Source of the DNA: Maricaulis sp.
GTDB lineage: Bacteria > Pseudomonadota > Alphaproteobacteria > Caulobacterales > Maricaulaceae
Direction of reading: 5' to 3'
Length of the DNA stretch: 18,037 nt
Assembly: GCA_002694345.1 (NCBI GenBank)
Contig: NZLV01000052.1
Coordinates: 1-18,037, forward strand
The stretch's first letter is position 1. Each line of letters begins with the position of its first letter. This document shows positions 1 to 10,324 of the stretch, piece by piece. Both the position numbers and the translations under genes were made by a program. A model generated the notes under the pieces. It did not search any database, was not told the origin of the DNA, and saw nothing but the letters and a program-made list of their open reading frames with translations.

Positions 1-672
1 CGGCGGGGCGCCCGCCTCGCCGGCAGCGATTTGGCCAGCGCCCGTCTGAACCGTGCCGATTGCCGTGGGGCGGATGAAAACCGGGCCCGTCTCGACTTGG
101 CCGAGACCCGGGACTGGCAGACCGGTCCCGACCCAGACCGGCGTCCACCGCCGGAAACCCACGCGCCCGACCAACCCGCCGACCAGCTTTTCGAGACCCA
201 TGAGAAACGCGTTCTGGGCCGCAGTGCCGAAACCCTCGACCTGTCAGGCCTGGACCTGAGCGGTGCACGGCATGCCGCCGGGAAAGCGCTGACAGCCTTG
301 CGGGCCATGGGGGCAGACCTGTCCGGACTAAGCCTGTCCGGTGCCCAGTTGCAGGGCGCGCGTCTGGCCGGCTCGGATCTGCGCGGCTGCTGTCTGCGCG
401 GTGCCGACCTGCGCGGTGCGGACCTGTCCAACACATTGATGAGCCATTGCGATCTGCGCGGTGCCGACCTCGGGCCGCTCAGCCTCGCGGGTGGACGGGT
501 CCTGCCCGTCAATCTCAGCGGTGCCAATCTGCGCTATGCCGATCTGCGGCAGACCGATATCGCCCTGGCAAGCCGCGAAGCCTGCCAGATGGCCTATGTG
601 AGGATTGATGCGGCCGTTCTGGCCCGGCTCGACCTGCCGGACGATCAGGCCCGAACCGCCCTCACCGGCTAG
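1..672 (+). CDS. Pentapeptide-repeat protein, 5' end missing
   Basis: The frame is open from base 1 and the first visible codons already read as pentapeptide repeats (GARLAGSDLASARLNRAD), so the true start lies upstream; the TTG at 31 is only the first possible start inside the window. About 223 residues are visible. Repeats of the A(D/N)Lxx type occupy the first ~30 residues. A Pro/Asp/Arg-rich, low-complexity stretch follows (about residues 35-75, containing DRRPPPETHAPDQPADQ), and then a second repeat block from about residue 88 (LDLSGLDLSGARH) to about 195. Such repeats fold as a right-handed quadrilateral beta-helix. The family includes DNA-mimic gyrase inhibitors and many proteins of unknown role, and nothing here decides between them. 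The stop TAG (670-672) overlaps the stop of the convergent racemase gene inside a CTAG. Family is certain; function is unknown. Confidence 0.85.
   Translation, partial: RRGARLAGSDLASARLNRADCRGADENRARLDLAETRDWQTGPDPDRRPPPETHAPDQPADQLFETHEKRVLGRSAETLDLSGLDLSGARHAAGKALTALRAMGADLSGLSLSGAQLQGARLAGSDLRGCCLRGADLRGADLSNTLMSHCDLRGADLGPLSLAGGRVLPVNLSGANLRYADLRQTDIALASREACQMAYVRIDAAVLARLDLPDDQARTALTG
394..470 (+). repeat. Identical 17-bp direct repeats within the pentapeptide gene
   Basis: The 17-mer CTGCGCGGTGCCGACCT occurs at 394-410 and again at 454-470, in the same reading frame, encoding LRGADL. It is the DNA trace of duplicated pentapeptide coils. It is a coding repeat, not a separate element. 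Confidence 0.8.
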
Positions 673-1757
673 AGGCCCCAGCTTTTCAGCACATCCTCAC
701 GGTCGGAGCCGGGGACCGGCGCCGGCCCCTGGATCGCTCCGGGCGTGCGCGAGAAACGCGGTGCCGGGGCGGGATGGCGGAAACCGTCCAGCTCCTGATA
801 GGTCCCGCGCTCGACCATGTGCGGATGGGCGGCGCTTTCTTCATAGTTCAGGACCGGGGCGAAACAGGCATCCGTGCCTTCCAGCAATTCGCACCATTCA
901 TCGCGCGTCTTCTGCTTGAACATGGCAGCAAAGGCCTCCTTGCCGGCCTCCCAACCCTTGCCCGTCCAGTCATTGGGATGCTCGCCCATGTCGACGCCGA
1001 GTTTTTCGCACAGCAGGGCATAGAATTCCGGCTCCAGCGGACCGACCGAGACATGCTGCCCGTCCGCGCATTCATAGACGGAATAGAAGTGGCAGCCGCC
1101 ATCGAGCAGATTGTTCTCGCGCTGGGTATCCCACAGACCTGCGGAGATAAGCTGGTGCTGCGAGGCCATGAGCGAGACGGCACCATCAACAATGGCGGCA
1201 TCCACGACCTGCCCCTCGCCCGTCGTACGCGCATGGGTCAGGGCCGCCAGAACGCCAAACCCCAGATACATGGCTCCGCCCCCGAAGTCGCCGACGAGAT
1301 TGAGCGGAATCGCCGGCTTCTCCTTCGGGCCGATCGCGCCGAGAGCCCCGGTGATCGAGATATAGTTGAGATCATGCCCGGCGGCGTGAGCCAGCGGGCC
1401 GAACTGGCCCCAGCCCGTCATGCGGCCATAGACCAGTGCCGGGTTTTCCTTCAGCGCGACGTCGGGGCCCAAGCCCAGACGTTCCATCACGCCGGGACGA
1501 TAGCCTTCCAGCAGGATGTCGGCCTGACCGATCATCTTGCGGCACAGGGCCAGCTCGTCTTCGTCCTTGAGATTGAGCGCCACCGAGCGCCGACCGCGCC
1601 CCATGATGTCGCCGGCACCGCCGCCCATGGCACCGGGCCGGTCAATGCGGACCACGTCCGCGCCCATGTCGGACAGCATCATGGCGCAGAAGGGCGCAGG
1701 GCCCAATCCGACAAACTCAATGACTTTAACGCCTTTTAGAGGACCTTGGGGTTTCAT
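669..1757 (-). CDS. Alpha-methylacyl-CoA racemase, CaiB/BaiF CoA-transferase family III
   Basis: This 362-residue protein has the normal length for the family. It most likely interconverts (2R)- and (2S)-2-methylacyl-CoA esters in the cytoplasm, which lets branched-chain fatty acids enter beta-oxidation. The N-terminus LKGVKVIEFVGLGPAPFCAM is the typical Rossmann-type start of family III enzymes, followed by ADVVRIDRPG. The motif AAGHDLNY carries His128 and VGDFGGG carries Asp157, matching the His/Asp acid-base pair of mycobacterial MCR. GPLEPEFY supplies the nearby Glu242. The interlocked family III fold makes the enzyme a dimer. The ATG at 1757 is preceded on its strand by AAAGG about 9 nt away. 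It is transcribed divergently from the PopA-like gene and no partner gene is attached. A formyl- or other acyl-CoA transferase is the alternative, but the MCR-like catalytic residues and length favour racemase. Confidence 0.88.
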   Translation of the reverse strand: MKPQGPLKGVKVIEFVGLGPAPFCAMMLSDMGADVVRIDRPGAMGGGAGDIMGRGRRSVALNLKDEDELALCRKMIGQADILLEGYRPGVMERLGLGPDVALKENPALVYGRMTGWGQFGPLAHAAGHDLNYISITGALGAIGPKEKPAIPLNLVGDFGGGAMYLGFGVLAALTHARTTGEGQVVDAAIVDGAVSLMASQHQLISAGLWDTQRENNLLDGGCHFYSVYECADGQHVSVGPLEPEFYALLCEKLGVDMGEHPNDWTGKGWEAGKEAFAAMFKQKTRDEWCELLEGTDACFAPVLNYEESAAHPHMVERGTYQELDGFRHPAPAPRFSRTPGAIQGPAPVPGSDREDVLKSWGL

Positions 1758-1850
1758 ATCGCCAACCTTTGATTCGTCTGTTCCAGAAGCGTGGCACTTG
1801 TGACAAACTCACGAAATACGGCATCAGCAATCAAGTCTGCAGGGGGACGC
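1758..1850. promoter_or_regulatory. Divergent intergenic region, racemase / PopA-like gene
   Basis: These 93 bp must carry the promoters for both flanking genes, as both upstream-strand neighbours end elsewhere. No good -35/-10 pair and no CtrA-type TTAA-N7-TTAA box is visible. The purine-rich AGGGGGA at 1841-1847 is the likely ribosome binding site of the gene starting at 1851. Confidence 0.35.
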
Positions 1851-3167
1851 ATGGGACGCACGCTGGATGTCCTCGTTTTCGGCTTGTCCGAACGGGTTGA
1901 CGGTCTGGCGGACCAATTGGGTCGCCTGGCGCTTAATTGCCGCATTATCCGGGCCGACACGCCGCCGGCCCGTCGCATCCGCCCGTGGTCAGGCGGGATC
2001 ATCCTTGCCGATTGCGACAATGATGTTCGTGACGGTTTGGCCGCGTTCGAGCGTTTCGCCGGGGCCGAGATTCCCGTTCTTGTGGTCGGCCCGACCGGCC
2101 TCTCCCCCAATGACGGCGTTGATGCCTGGCTTCGCGAACCCGCTCCGGCGGTCCAGATCGCGGCCCGGGTCCGGGCGCTGTTCCGACTGTCGGTGATGGA
2201 ACAGGTCGCAACGCGCCGCACGGAAGTCACCAAGCTTTACGGCCAACGCGGCGATCATGTGGATCGCCAGGAAGGCCCGACCGCCATTCTCTATGTCGGC
2301 GAAGCCACGCCCCGCTTCATGGGATTGAAGCATGCGCTCGATACGGCGGATGCCGAGGTTGTGGCGGCCTTCTCCTCCTATTCCGCCTTCGACTACCTTC
2401 ACGAGCGGCCCTTTGATGCGGTCGTGCTGAATGCGGTGGGCAAGCGCGATATCGCCTTCACCATCTCCTCGGCCATGCGCCGCAATGCGCGCCTCTATCA
2501 CACGCCGGTCATCCTGCTGGCGGACACGATGGACAATCAGGCCGTTGAGGAAGCCTTCGCTCGCGGCGTTTCCGACATTCTTCCGCCCAAAGTGGAGGAT
2601 GATGAGCTGCGCGACCGCGTGCTGACGCTGACCCGCGAACGCCGGCGCCGCCGTGCCGCCAAAAGCGCGCTGGAAGCCTGCCGCGATCCCCGCTCGCTGG
2701 AGATCGAGACCGGCCTGTTCAATTCCGGTTTCCTGACCTCGCATATCCAGGATCTGCTGAATGGGGCCGCCCGGGATGAGCTCTATTTCGCGATGATTGC
2801 GCTCCAGGTGATCTTGCCGGAAGGCAGCAGCACGCCGGATTCCATTTCCGCGGAAAAGGCGCGTCGCCAGTTTGCCGCCATGTTGCGGCATCTTCTGCGC
2901 ACAGAAGATGCGGCCGCGCGCTTCTCCGAAGACACCTTCCTCGCCGTCCTGCCCTTTACCGACACGCCCGGCATTGATTGCGTCGCGGCGCGAGTGGCGG
3001 CGATTGCCGAATGCACGGCGTTTGAAAGCGATGACCCGCTACAGCCCTTCCGCTTGACGGTGCGGGCTGCGCCGGTTCAACCCCGACCGGGCGAGACGGC
3101 GGAAGCCCTGGTGGAGCGGGCCCTTCGCGGTCTGGAGCGGCCCAATCTGATCACCGCCCAGGCCTAG
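1851..3167 (+). CDS. popA: PopA-like c-di-GMP receptor: REC-REC-degenerate GGDEF
   Basis: This 438-residue protein has PleD-type architecture: receiver domain 1 (about 4-115), receiver domain 2 (about 143-262) and a GGDEF-fold domain (about 278-432). The active-site GGDEF is replaced by SEDTF (359-363), so diguanylate cyclase activity is very unlikely. The inhibitory-site motif RxxD is intact as RTED (350-353) at the canonical five-residue distance. Receiver 2 has Asn194 where the phospho-acceptor Asp should be (DAVVLN), and receiver 1 lacks the conserved Lys before its final Pro (REP). In Caulobacter, PopA has this design; it binds c-di-GMP and, with RcdA, brings CtrA to the cell pole for ClpXP degradation. 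A matching role here is inferred. The ATG at 1851 was chosen for its Shine-Dalgarno and because the first beta-strand (LDVLVFG) follows at once; an in-frame GTG at 1791 would add 20 residues. Symbol is tentative. Confidence 0.8.
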   Translation: MGRTLDVLVFGLSERVDGLADQLGRLALNCRIIRADTPPARRIRPWSGGIILADCDNDVRDGLAAFERFAGAEIPVLVVGPTGLSPNDGVDAWLREPAPAVQIAARVRALFRLSVMEQVATRRTEVTKLYGQRGDHVDRQEGPTAILYVGEATPRFMGLKHALDTADAEVVAAFSSYSAFDYLHERPFDAVVLNAVGKRDIAFTISSAMRRNARLYHTPVILLADTMDNQAVEEAFARGVSDILPPKVEDDELRDRVLTLTRERRRRRAAKSALEACRDPRSLEIETGLFNSGFLTSHIQDLLNGAARDELYFAMIALQVILPEGSSTPDSISAEKARRQFAAMLRHLLRTEDAAARFSEDTFLAVLPFTDTPGIDCVAARVAAIAECTAFESDDPLQPFRLTVRAAPVQPRPGETAEALVERALRGLERPNLITAQA

Positions 3168-3168
3168 A

Positions 3169-3462
3169 TCAGGCGGTGGACCGCTCGCGCACCATCAGGA
3201 CCAGTCCGGCGGCCAGCAGAACCAGGCCGACGAAAACGACAGCCCCGCCGCCCAGAATGAAGGGGCTGGCCTTATTGAGCGTGTTTTCCTTGCCCGCCCA
3301 GCTGAAGACCAGCAGGGCCAGGGGCTGGCACAGGATGGCCAGCTTCAGGCACATCCCCGATACGCCCTTGAGGTGCGCCCTCACCTGCAGCATGGCGAAC
3401 AGAAACACCAGGAAGCCCACACCCGTGAGCAGCATGAAAACGGGTTCCAGAAATTCTTTCAC
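3169..3462 (-). CDS. Small three-helix membrane protein of unknown function
   Basis: I do not recognise a family for this 97-residue protein. Three hydrophobic segments are clear: about 7-27 (PVFMLLTGVGFLVFLFAMLQ), 38-56 (around AILCQPLALLVFSW) and 67-90 (around GGAVVFVGLVLLAAGLVLMV). Short polar loops separate them and the C-terminus RERSTA is basic, so an inner-membrane location is expected. Translation starts at a GTG (3460-3462) preceded by GGGGAG 8 nt upstream, a strong binding site. The gene lies 79 bp downstream of mfd on the same strand, so it may be co-transcribed, or have its own promoter in that gap. Its stop is one base from the stop of the convergent PopA-like gene. The good binding site and the membrane-type composition argue for a real gene. 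Confidence 0.75.
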   Translation of the reverse strand: MKEFLEPVFMLLTGVGFLVFLFAMLQVRAHLKGVSGMCLKLAILCQPLALLVFSWAGKENTLNKASPFILGGGAVVFVGLVLLAAGLVLMVRERSTA

Positions 3463-3521
3463 GGCGTGACTCCCCGATAGCGTGAGGCCTCAGGATAGAC
3501 GCAAACCGGTACGTCGCTCAT

Positions 3522-3534
3522 CCCCGAAACGGGG
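3522..3534. terminator. Short GC-rich hairpin just after mfd, no U-tract
   Basis: CCCCG-AAA-CGGGG forms a 5-bp GC stem with a 3-nt loop, 7 bp beyond the mfd stop codon. No run of U follows on either strand, so it is at best a weak or Rho-assisted end, or a processing barrier between mfd and the small membrane-protein gene. Confidence 0.25.
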
Positions 3535-3541
3535 GACAGAG

Positions 3542-7042
<3,501 letters not shown>

Positions 7043-7059
7043 CTGCCCTCTTCCCGCGT

Positions 7060-7353
7060 TCAGCCCTTGGGACCGTCACCGAAGGCGGCGTCGGTATGCG
7101 GGCGATAGGCCTTCACCCGGTCCATGATCGGGGTATCGAATTCTTCCGGTGTCGGCTCCCGGCCGATGATCCAGCCATAAAGATCCTGGTCCTGCTGATC
7201 GAGCAATTGCTCGAACACCAGAAGCTCATCCGGCGACATGCCGTCAATATTGTCATCACAGAACCGGCCCAGGATCAGGTCGGCTTCCTTGAAACCGCGC
7301 CGCCAGGCCCGGATGCGAAGTTTCTTGCGGAGGATTTCGGGGCTTTCACTCAT
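7060..7353 (-). CDS. sdhE: FAD assembly factor SdhE (DUF339/YgfY family)
   Basis: SdhE is a small cytoplasmic protein that promotes covalent attachment of FAD to SdhA, the succinate dehydrogenase flavoprotein, and so supports complex II and the TCA cycle. The 97-residue product has the family signature RRGFKEADL, with the RGxxE motif at residues 19-23, and the acidic helical stretch MSPDELLVFEQLLDQQDQDLY, followed by a Trp and the usual DxPI-type tail (EFDTPIMDRVKAY). It is the first gene of a likely sdhE-mfd unit and is divergent from recG. Linkage of this family to mfd and recG is common in alphaproteobacteria and probably reflects positional conservation, not a shared function. No Shine-Dalgarno is visible before the ATG at 7353, and a promoter-like pair lies so close that the mRNA may be leaderless. 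Confidence 0.93.
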   Translation of the reverse strand: MSESPEILRKKLRIRAWRRGFKEADLILGRFCDDNIDGMSPDELLVFEQLLDQQDQDLYGWIIGREPTPEEFDTPIMDRVKAYRPHTDAAFGDGPKG

Positions 7354-7360
7354 GTTCGGG

Positions 7361-7389
7361 CATATAGTCTGCCAGAGGCCCGCCGTCGA
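7361..7389 (-). promoter_or_regulatory. Candidate promoter for sdhE-mfd
   Basis: On the minus strand, TCGACG (7384-7389; consensus TTGACA) and TATATG (7361-7366; consensus TATAAT) are separated by 17 bp. Each matches 4 of 6 positions. Initiation about 7 nt downstream would fall at the ATG of sdhE, which fits the missing Shine-Dalgarno. This is a weak, by-eye call. Confidence 0.3.
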
Positions 7390-7430
7390 CCGGTGGCAGC
7401 GGCTGAACTTGCCGCTAAGGTGCGTTCACG

Positions 7431-9515
7431 ATGCGTCCCGAGATTCTCTTCCCCCTCTTCCAGGATGTGACCGCCCTGCCCGGGATCGGTCCGCGTCTGG
7501 CCACGTTGCTAGCCAAGCTGACCGGTCCGCGGGTGAAGGATGTCCTGTTTCACAAGCCGACCAGCCTCGTCGACCGCACCCGACGCTCCACGGTCGAGGA
7601 AGCGCCAGAGAACGAAATCGTCACGCTGAAGGCCACGGTTGAGGAGCACATTCCTGGCCGCCGTCAGGGCCAGCCCTACAAGGTGCGGATGTATGACGGG
7701 ACCGGCTTTCTCCATCTCGTCTATTTCCATGGCCGGCCGGATTATCTGAGGAAGCAATTGCCTGTCGGCGAGACGCGCATCGTCTCGGGCAAGTGCGATC
7801 GCTATGGATCGGAAATCCAGATCCTGCATCCCGATCTGGTGATGACAGAGGAGGAAGCCGCTGAAACACCCCTCCTGGAACCCGTCTATCCCCTGACCGC
7901 CGGGATTGTACCCAAGACTATGCGCAAGGCCGTGCAGGGCTCGGTCAGCCTGTGCCCGCCGCTGCCGGAATGGCTGCCCGAGGATATCCGCACACGCGGT
8001 GAATGGCCGGATTTCCGTAGCGCGATCCACCATTTGCACGCGCCGCAATCAGCGGCTGACCTCGATCCGGAAACGCCGGTGCGCGAGCGACTGGCCTTTG
8101 ACGAGGTCTATGCCCGCCAGTTGGCTCTGCAATTGGTGCGCTCGCGGCGCAAGGCCCAAGCCGGTTTTGCGCTGAAGGGAGACGGGCGAAAGGTCAAAGC
8201 CTTGCTTGACGCCGCACCCTTTGCGCCAACCGGAGCGCAGATACGGGCCTTCGAGGCGATCAAGGCGGACATGGAATCGCCCTCGCACATGACGCGCCTC
8301 CTGCATGGCGATGTGGGGGCCGGGAAAACCTTCGTTGCGGCGCTCGCTGCTGCCCAGGCGGCAGAAGCCGGCATGCAGACGGCGATCATGGCACCGACGG
8401 AAATCCTGGCCAGACAGCACGCCAAGACCCTGACGCAATTGCTTGAACCGGCGGGACTTTCCGTGATTGCCCTCACGGGGCGGGACAAGGGCAAGGCGCG
8501 GGGCGAATTGCTGGAACGCATGGCGTCGGGTTCTGTGGATGTGATCTGCGGCACGCATGCGCTCTTCCAGGATGGGATCGACTTCGCCGCCCTGGGCCTC
8601 GTTGTGATCGATGAGCAGCACCGCTTTGGTGTTTCCGACCGGATGCGTCTGACCGCCAAGGGACGCCGCCCGGACACGCTGGTGATGACGGCCACACCCA
8701 TCCCGCGCACCCTCTCCCTGGCTGTTTACGGCGATCTGGATGTTTCGCGTCTGGACGAGAAGCCGGCGGGCCGCATTCCTCCGGAAACCCGGCTGATCAA
8801 TATGGAGCGGCTGGACGAAGTCGTGGACGGGGTGCGCCGTGCCATCGACCGGGGCGACCGGGTCTATTGGGTCTGCCCCCTTGTCGAGGAATCGGAGATG
8901 TCCGAACTCTCCGCGGCAGAGGATCGCTGGCGCCACCTAAAAGCACAGCTGGGCGAAAACCGGGTCGGCCTCCTGCACGGACGAATGAAGCCGGCTGAGA
9001 AGGAAGCCGTCGCCACGGATTTCCGGGCCGGCAAGATGGACGTTCTGGTCGCGACAACAGTGATCGAGGTCGGCGTGGACGCACCCGACGCAACCGTGAT
9101 GATCATCGAGCATGCCGAACGCTTTGGCCTGGCGCAGCTGCACCAGCTTCGCGGCCGCGTCGGCCGGGGCGACAAACCCTCCTCCTGCCTGTTGCTCTAC
9201 AAGGGCCCGCTGGGTGAAACCGCCAGAGCCCGGCTGGAAATGATGCGCGAGACCGATGACGGTTTCCGCATTGCTGAAGAGGATTGGCGTCTGCGCGGGG
9301 CGGGTGATCCGCTGGGCCTGCGCCAGAGTGGCCTGCCGGACTTCAAGCTGGCTGACATGGAGATCCATGGCGATCTGATCGCGATTGCCAATGACCAGGC
9401 CCGGCTGGACGTTCACAATGATCCCGAACTGACCGGGGAGCGCAGCGAGGCGCTGCGCGTCCTGCTCTACCTGTTTGAACAGGATCAGGGCGTGCGATTG
9501 CTCAAATCAGGTTAG
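7431..9515 (+). CDS. recG: ATP-dependent DNA helicase RecG
   Basis: RecG reverses stalled replication forks and processes branched recombination intermediates. The 694-residue length is normal. The N-terminal helix-hairpin-helix-like start TALPGIGPRLATLLAKL is followed by the OB-fold wedge domain (about 60-150; YDGTGFLHLVYFHGRPDYL) that splits the fork. The helicase core shows Walker A GDVGAGKT (293-300), APTEILA, DEQH (394-397) continuing as RFGVSDR, TATPIPRT (420-427), ATTVIEVGVDAP and the motif VI arginine fingers QLRGRVGR (572-579), then the RecG tail DWRLRGAGDPLGLRQSG. The ATG at 7431 has AAGG about 10 nt upstream. It is divergent from sdhE-mfd across 77 bp, and its 3' end overlaps the convergent DUF502 gene by 9 bp. 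All key motifs are intact. Confidence 0.98.
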   Translation: MRPEILFPLFQDVTALPGIGPRLATLLAKLTGPRVKDVLFHKPTSLVDRTRRSTVEEAPENEIVTLKATVEEHIPGRRQGQPYKVRMYDGTGFLHLVYFHGRPDYLRKQLPVGETRIVSGKCDRYGSEIQILHPDLVMTEEEAAETPLLEPVYPLTAGIVPKTMRKAVQGSVSLCPPLPEWLPEDIRTRGEWPDFRSAIHHLHAPQSAADLDPETPVRERLAFDEVYARQLALQLVRSRRKAQAGFALKGDGRKVKALLDAAPFAPTGAQIRAFEAIKADMESPSHMTRLLHGDVGAGKTFVAALAAAQAAEAGMQTAIMAPTEILARQHAKTLTQLLEPAGLSVIALTGRDKGKARGELLERMASGSVDVICGTHALFQDGIDFAALGLVVIDEQHRFGVSDRMRLTAKGRRPDTLVMTATPIPRTLSLAVYGDLDVSRLDEKPAGRIPPETRLINMERLDEVVDGVRRAIDRGDRVYWVCPLVEESEMSELSAAEDRWRHLKAQLGENRVGLLHGRMKPAEKEAVATDFRAGKMDVLVATTVIEVGVDAPDATVMIIEHAERFGLAQLHQLRGRVGRGDKPSSCLLLYKGPLGETARARLEMMRETDDGFRIAEEDWRLRGAGDPLGLRQSGLPDFKLADMEIHGDLIAIANDQARLDVHNDPELTGERSEALRVLLYLFEQDQGVRLLKSG

Positions 9516-10184
9516 CGGACCGGTATCGGGATCCGTGACCCGTGGCGGCAGATCCTCCTGCACCTCGACCGGAAGCTTGTCCGGCGAGACCATGCCGAAG
9601 GAGATGATCAGCTTGGCGGCCTCTTCTACCGACATGTCGATCGGAACCGTGTTGGAGCGGGGCGTATAGAGCAGGAAGCCGGAGGTCGGGTTCGGCGTGG
9701 TCGGCACGAAAAGACCGATGACATCCTCGGAAATATTCTTGCGAAGCTCGGCATTGCCATTGGCCGACACGAAGGCCACCACCCAAGTGCCTTTCATCGG
9801 GTATTCGATCAACACGACTTCCTTGAAGGAATTGCTTTTGCCGGAAAACACCGTCTCCACGATCTGCTTGATCGCGCCATAGATGTTCCGCACCAGCGGC
9901 ACGCCAGCGAGAATGCGTTCGCCGAGCCCAATGATCGTGCGACCGAAAATGTTGGCCGCAAGCGCACCCAGCAAGGTCAGCAACAGCACAGCGATCAACA
10001 CGCCCAAGCCCGGAATGGTGAAATCACCCGGCAGATAGTTTTCCGGGTTGTAGCGGGCCGGGATCAGCGGTTTGACGACATTGTCGACGAAGTTCACGAA
10101 TGTCACGATGAGATAGAAGGTCACGCCAAGCGGTGTGACGATCACGATCCCGGTCAGGAAACTATTGCGAAGCCAGCGAAACAT
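9507..10184 (-). CDS. DUF502 (COV1-like) membrane protein
   Basis: This 225-residue protein has DUF502 features: a short basic N-terminus FRWLRNSF, a first membrane helix (about 9-33), a Pro/Tyr-containing loop, a second helix (about 59-82, LGVLIAVLLLTLLGALAANI) and then the conserved segment GLGERILAGVPLVRNIYGAI before a soluble beta-rich domain (about 115-200). Plant COV1-type proteins belong to the same family; bacterial members have no established reaction. The ATG at 10184 was chosen because GGGA lies 5-6 nt upstream and MFRWLRN matches how the family begins. A TTG at 10205 would add seven residues. The last nine bases overlap the end of recG, tail to tail. An inner-membrane location with a cytoplasmic C-terminal domain is an inference. 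Confidence 0.88.
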   Translation of the reverse strand: MFRWLRNSFLTGIVIVTPLGVTFYLIVTFVNFVDNVVKPLIPARYNPENYLPGDFTIPGLGVLIAVLLLTLLGALAANIFGRTIIGLGERILAGVPLVRNIYGAIKQIVETVFSGKSNSFKEVVLIEYPMKGTWVVAFVSANGNAELRKNISEDVIGLFVPTTPNPTSGFLLYTPRSNTVPIDMSVEEAAKLIISFGMVSPDKLPVEVQEDLPPRVTDPDTGPLT

Positions 10185-10324
10185 GGCATTCCCATTCAAG
10201 AACAAGGCGCAAGGCGCAAACGGATTGATTCCCCCCAGGCGGGATCACAATACGTGATGGTTGCGATGCCGCCAATCGCGCGCAAGTCTGCCACTGTGCC
10301 GATGACCGGAAGAGAGAGATTCTC
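10185..10324. promoter_or_regulatory. Divergent intergenic region, DUF502 / DUF3089 genes
   Basis: These 140 bp separate two divergent genes and should hold both promoters. Visible structure includes a tandem 7-bp repeat CAAGGCG-CAAGGCG (10203-10216), an inverted repeat ATCAC-N5-GTGAT (10244-10258) and another, GCGAT-N7-ATCGC (10263-10279). Either inverted repeat could be a small operator. No clear -35/-10 pair is seen. Confidence 0.35.

Noticed and set aside
1792..1806. Sigma-54-like GTGGCACTTGTGACA
   Set aside because: TGGCAC resembles a -24 element, but no GC at the required -12 spacing follows, and neither flanking gene suggests sigma-54 control.
7431..9515. recG and mfd as a joint repair operon
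   Set aside because: They are on opposite strands with separate promoters. Their closeness, with sdhE between, is a familiar alphaproteobacterial order and does not by itself show a functional unit.
10185..10205. TTG start extending the DUF502 protein by seven residues
   Set aside because: The ATG at 10184 has a better-placed binding site, and the protein then starts like family members. The comparable TTG extension of the DUF6134 gene (14573-14599) is left open as uncertain.
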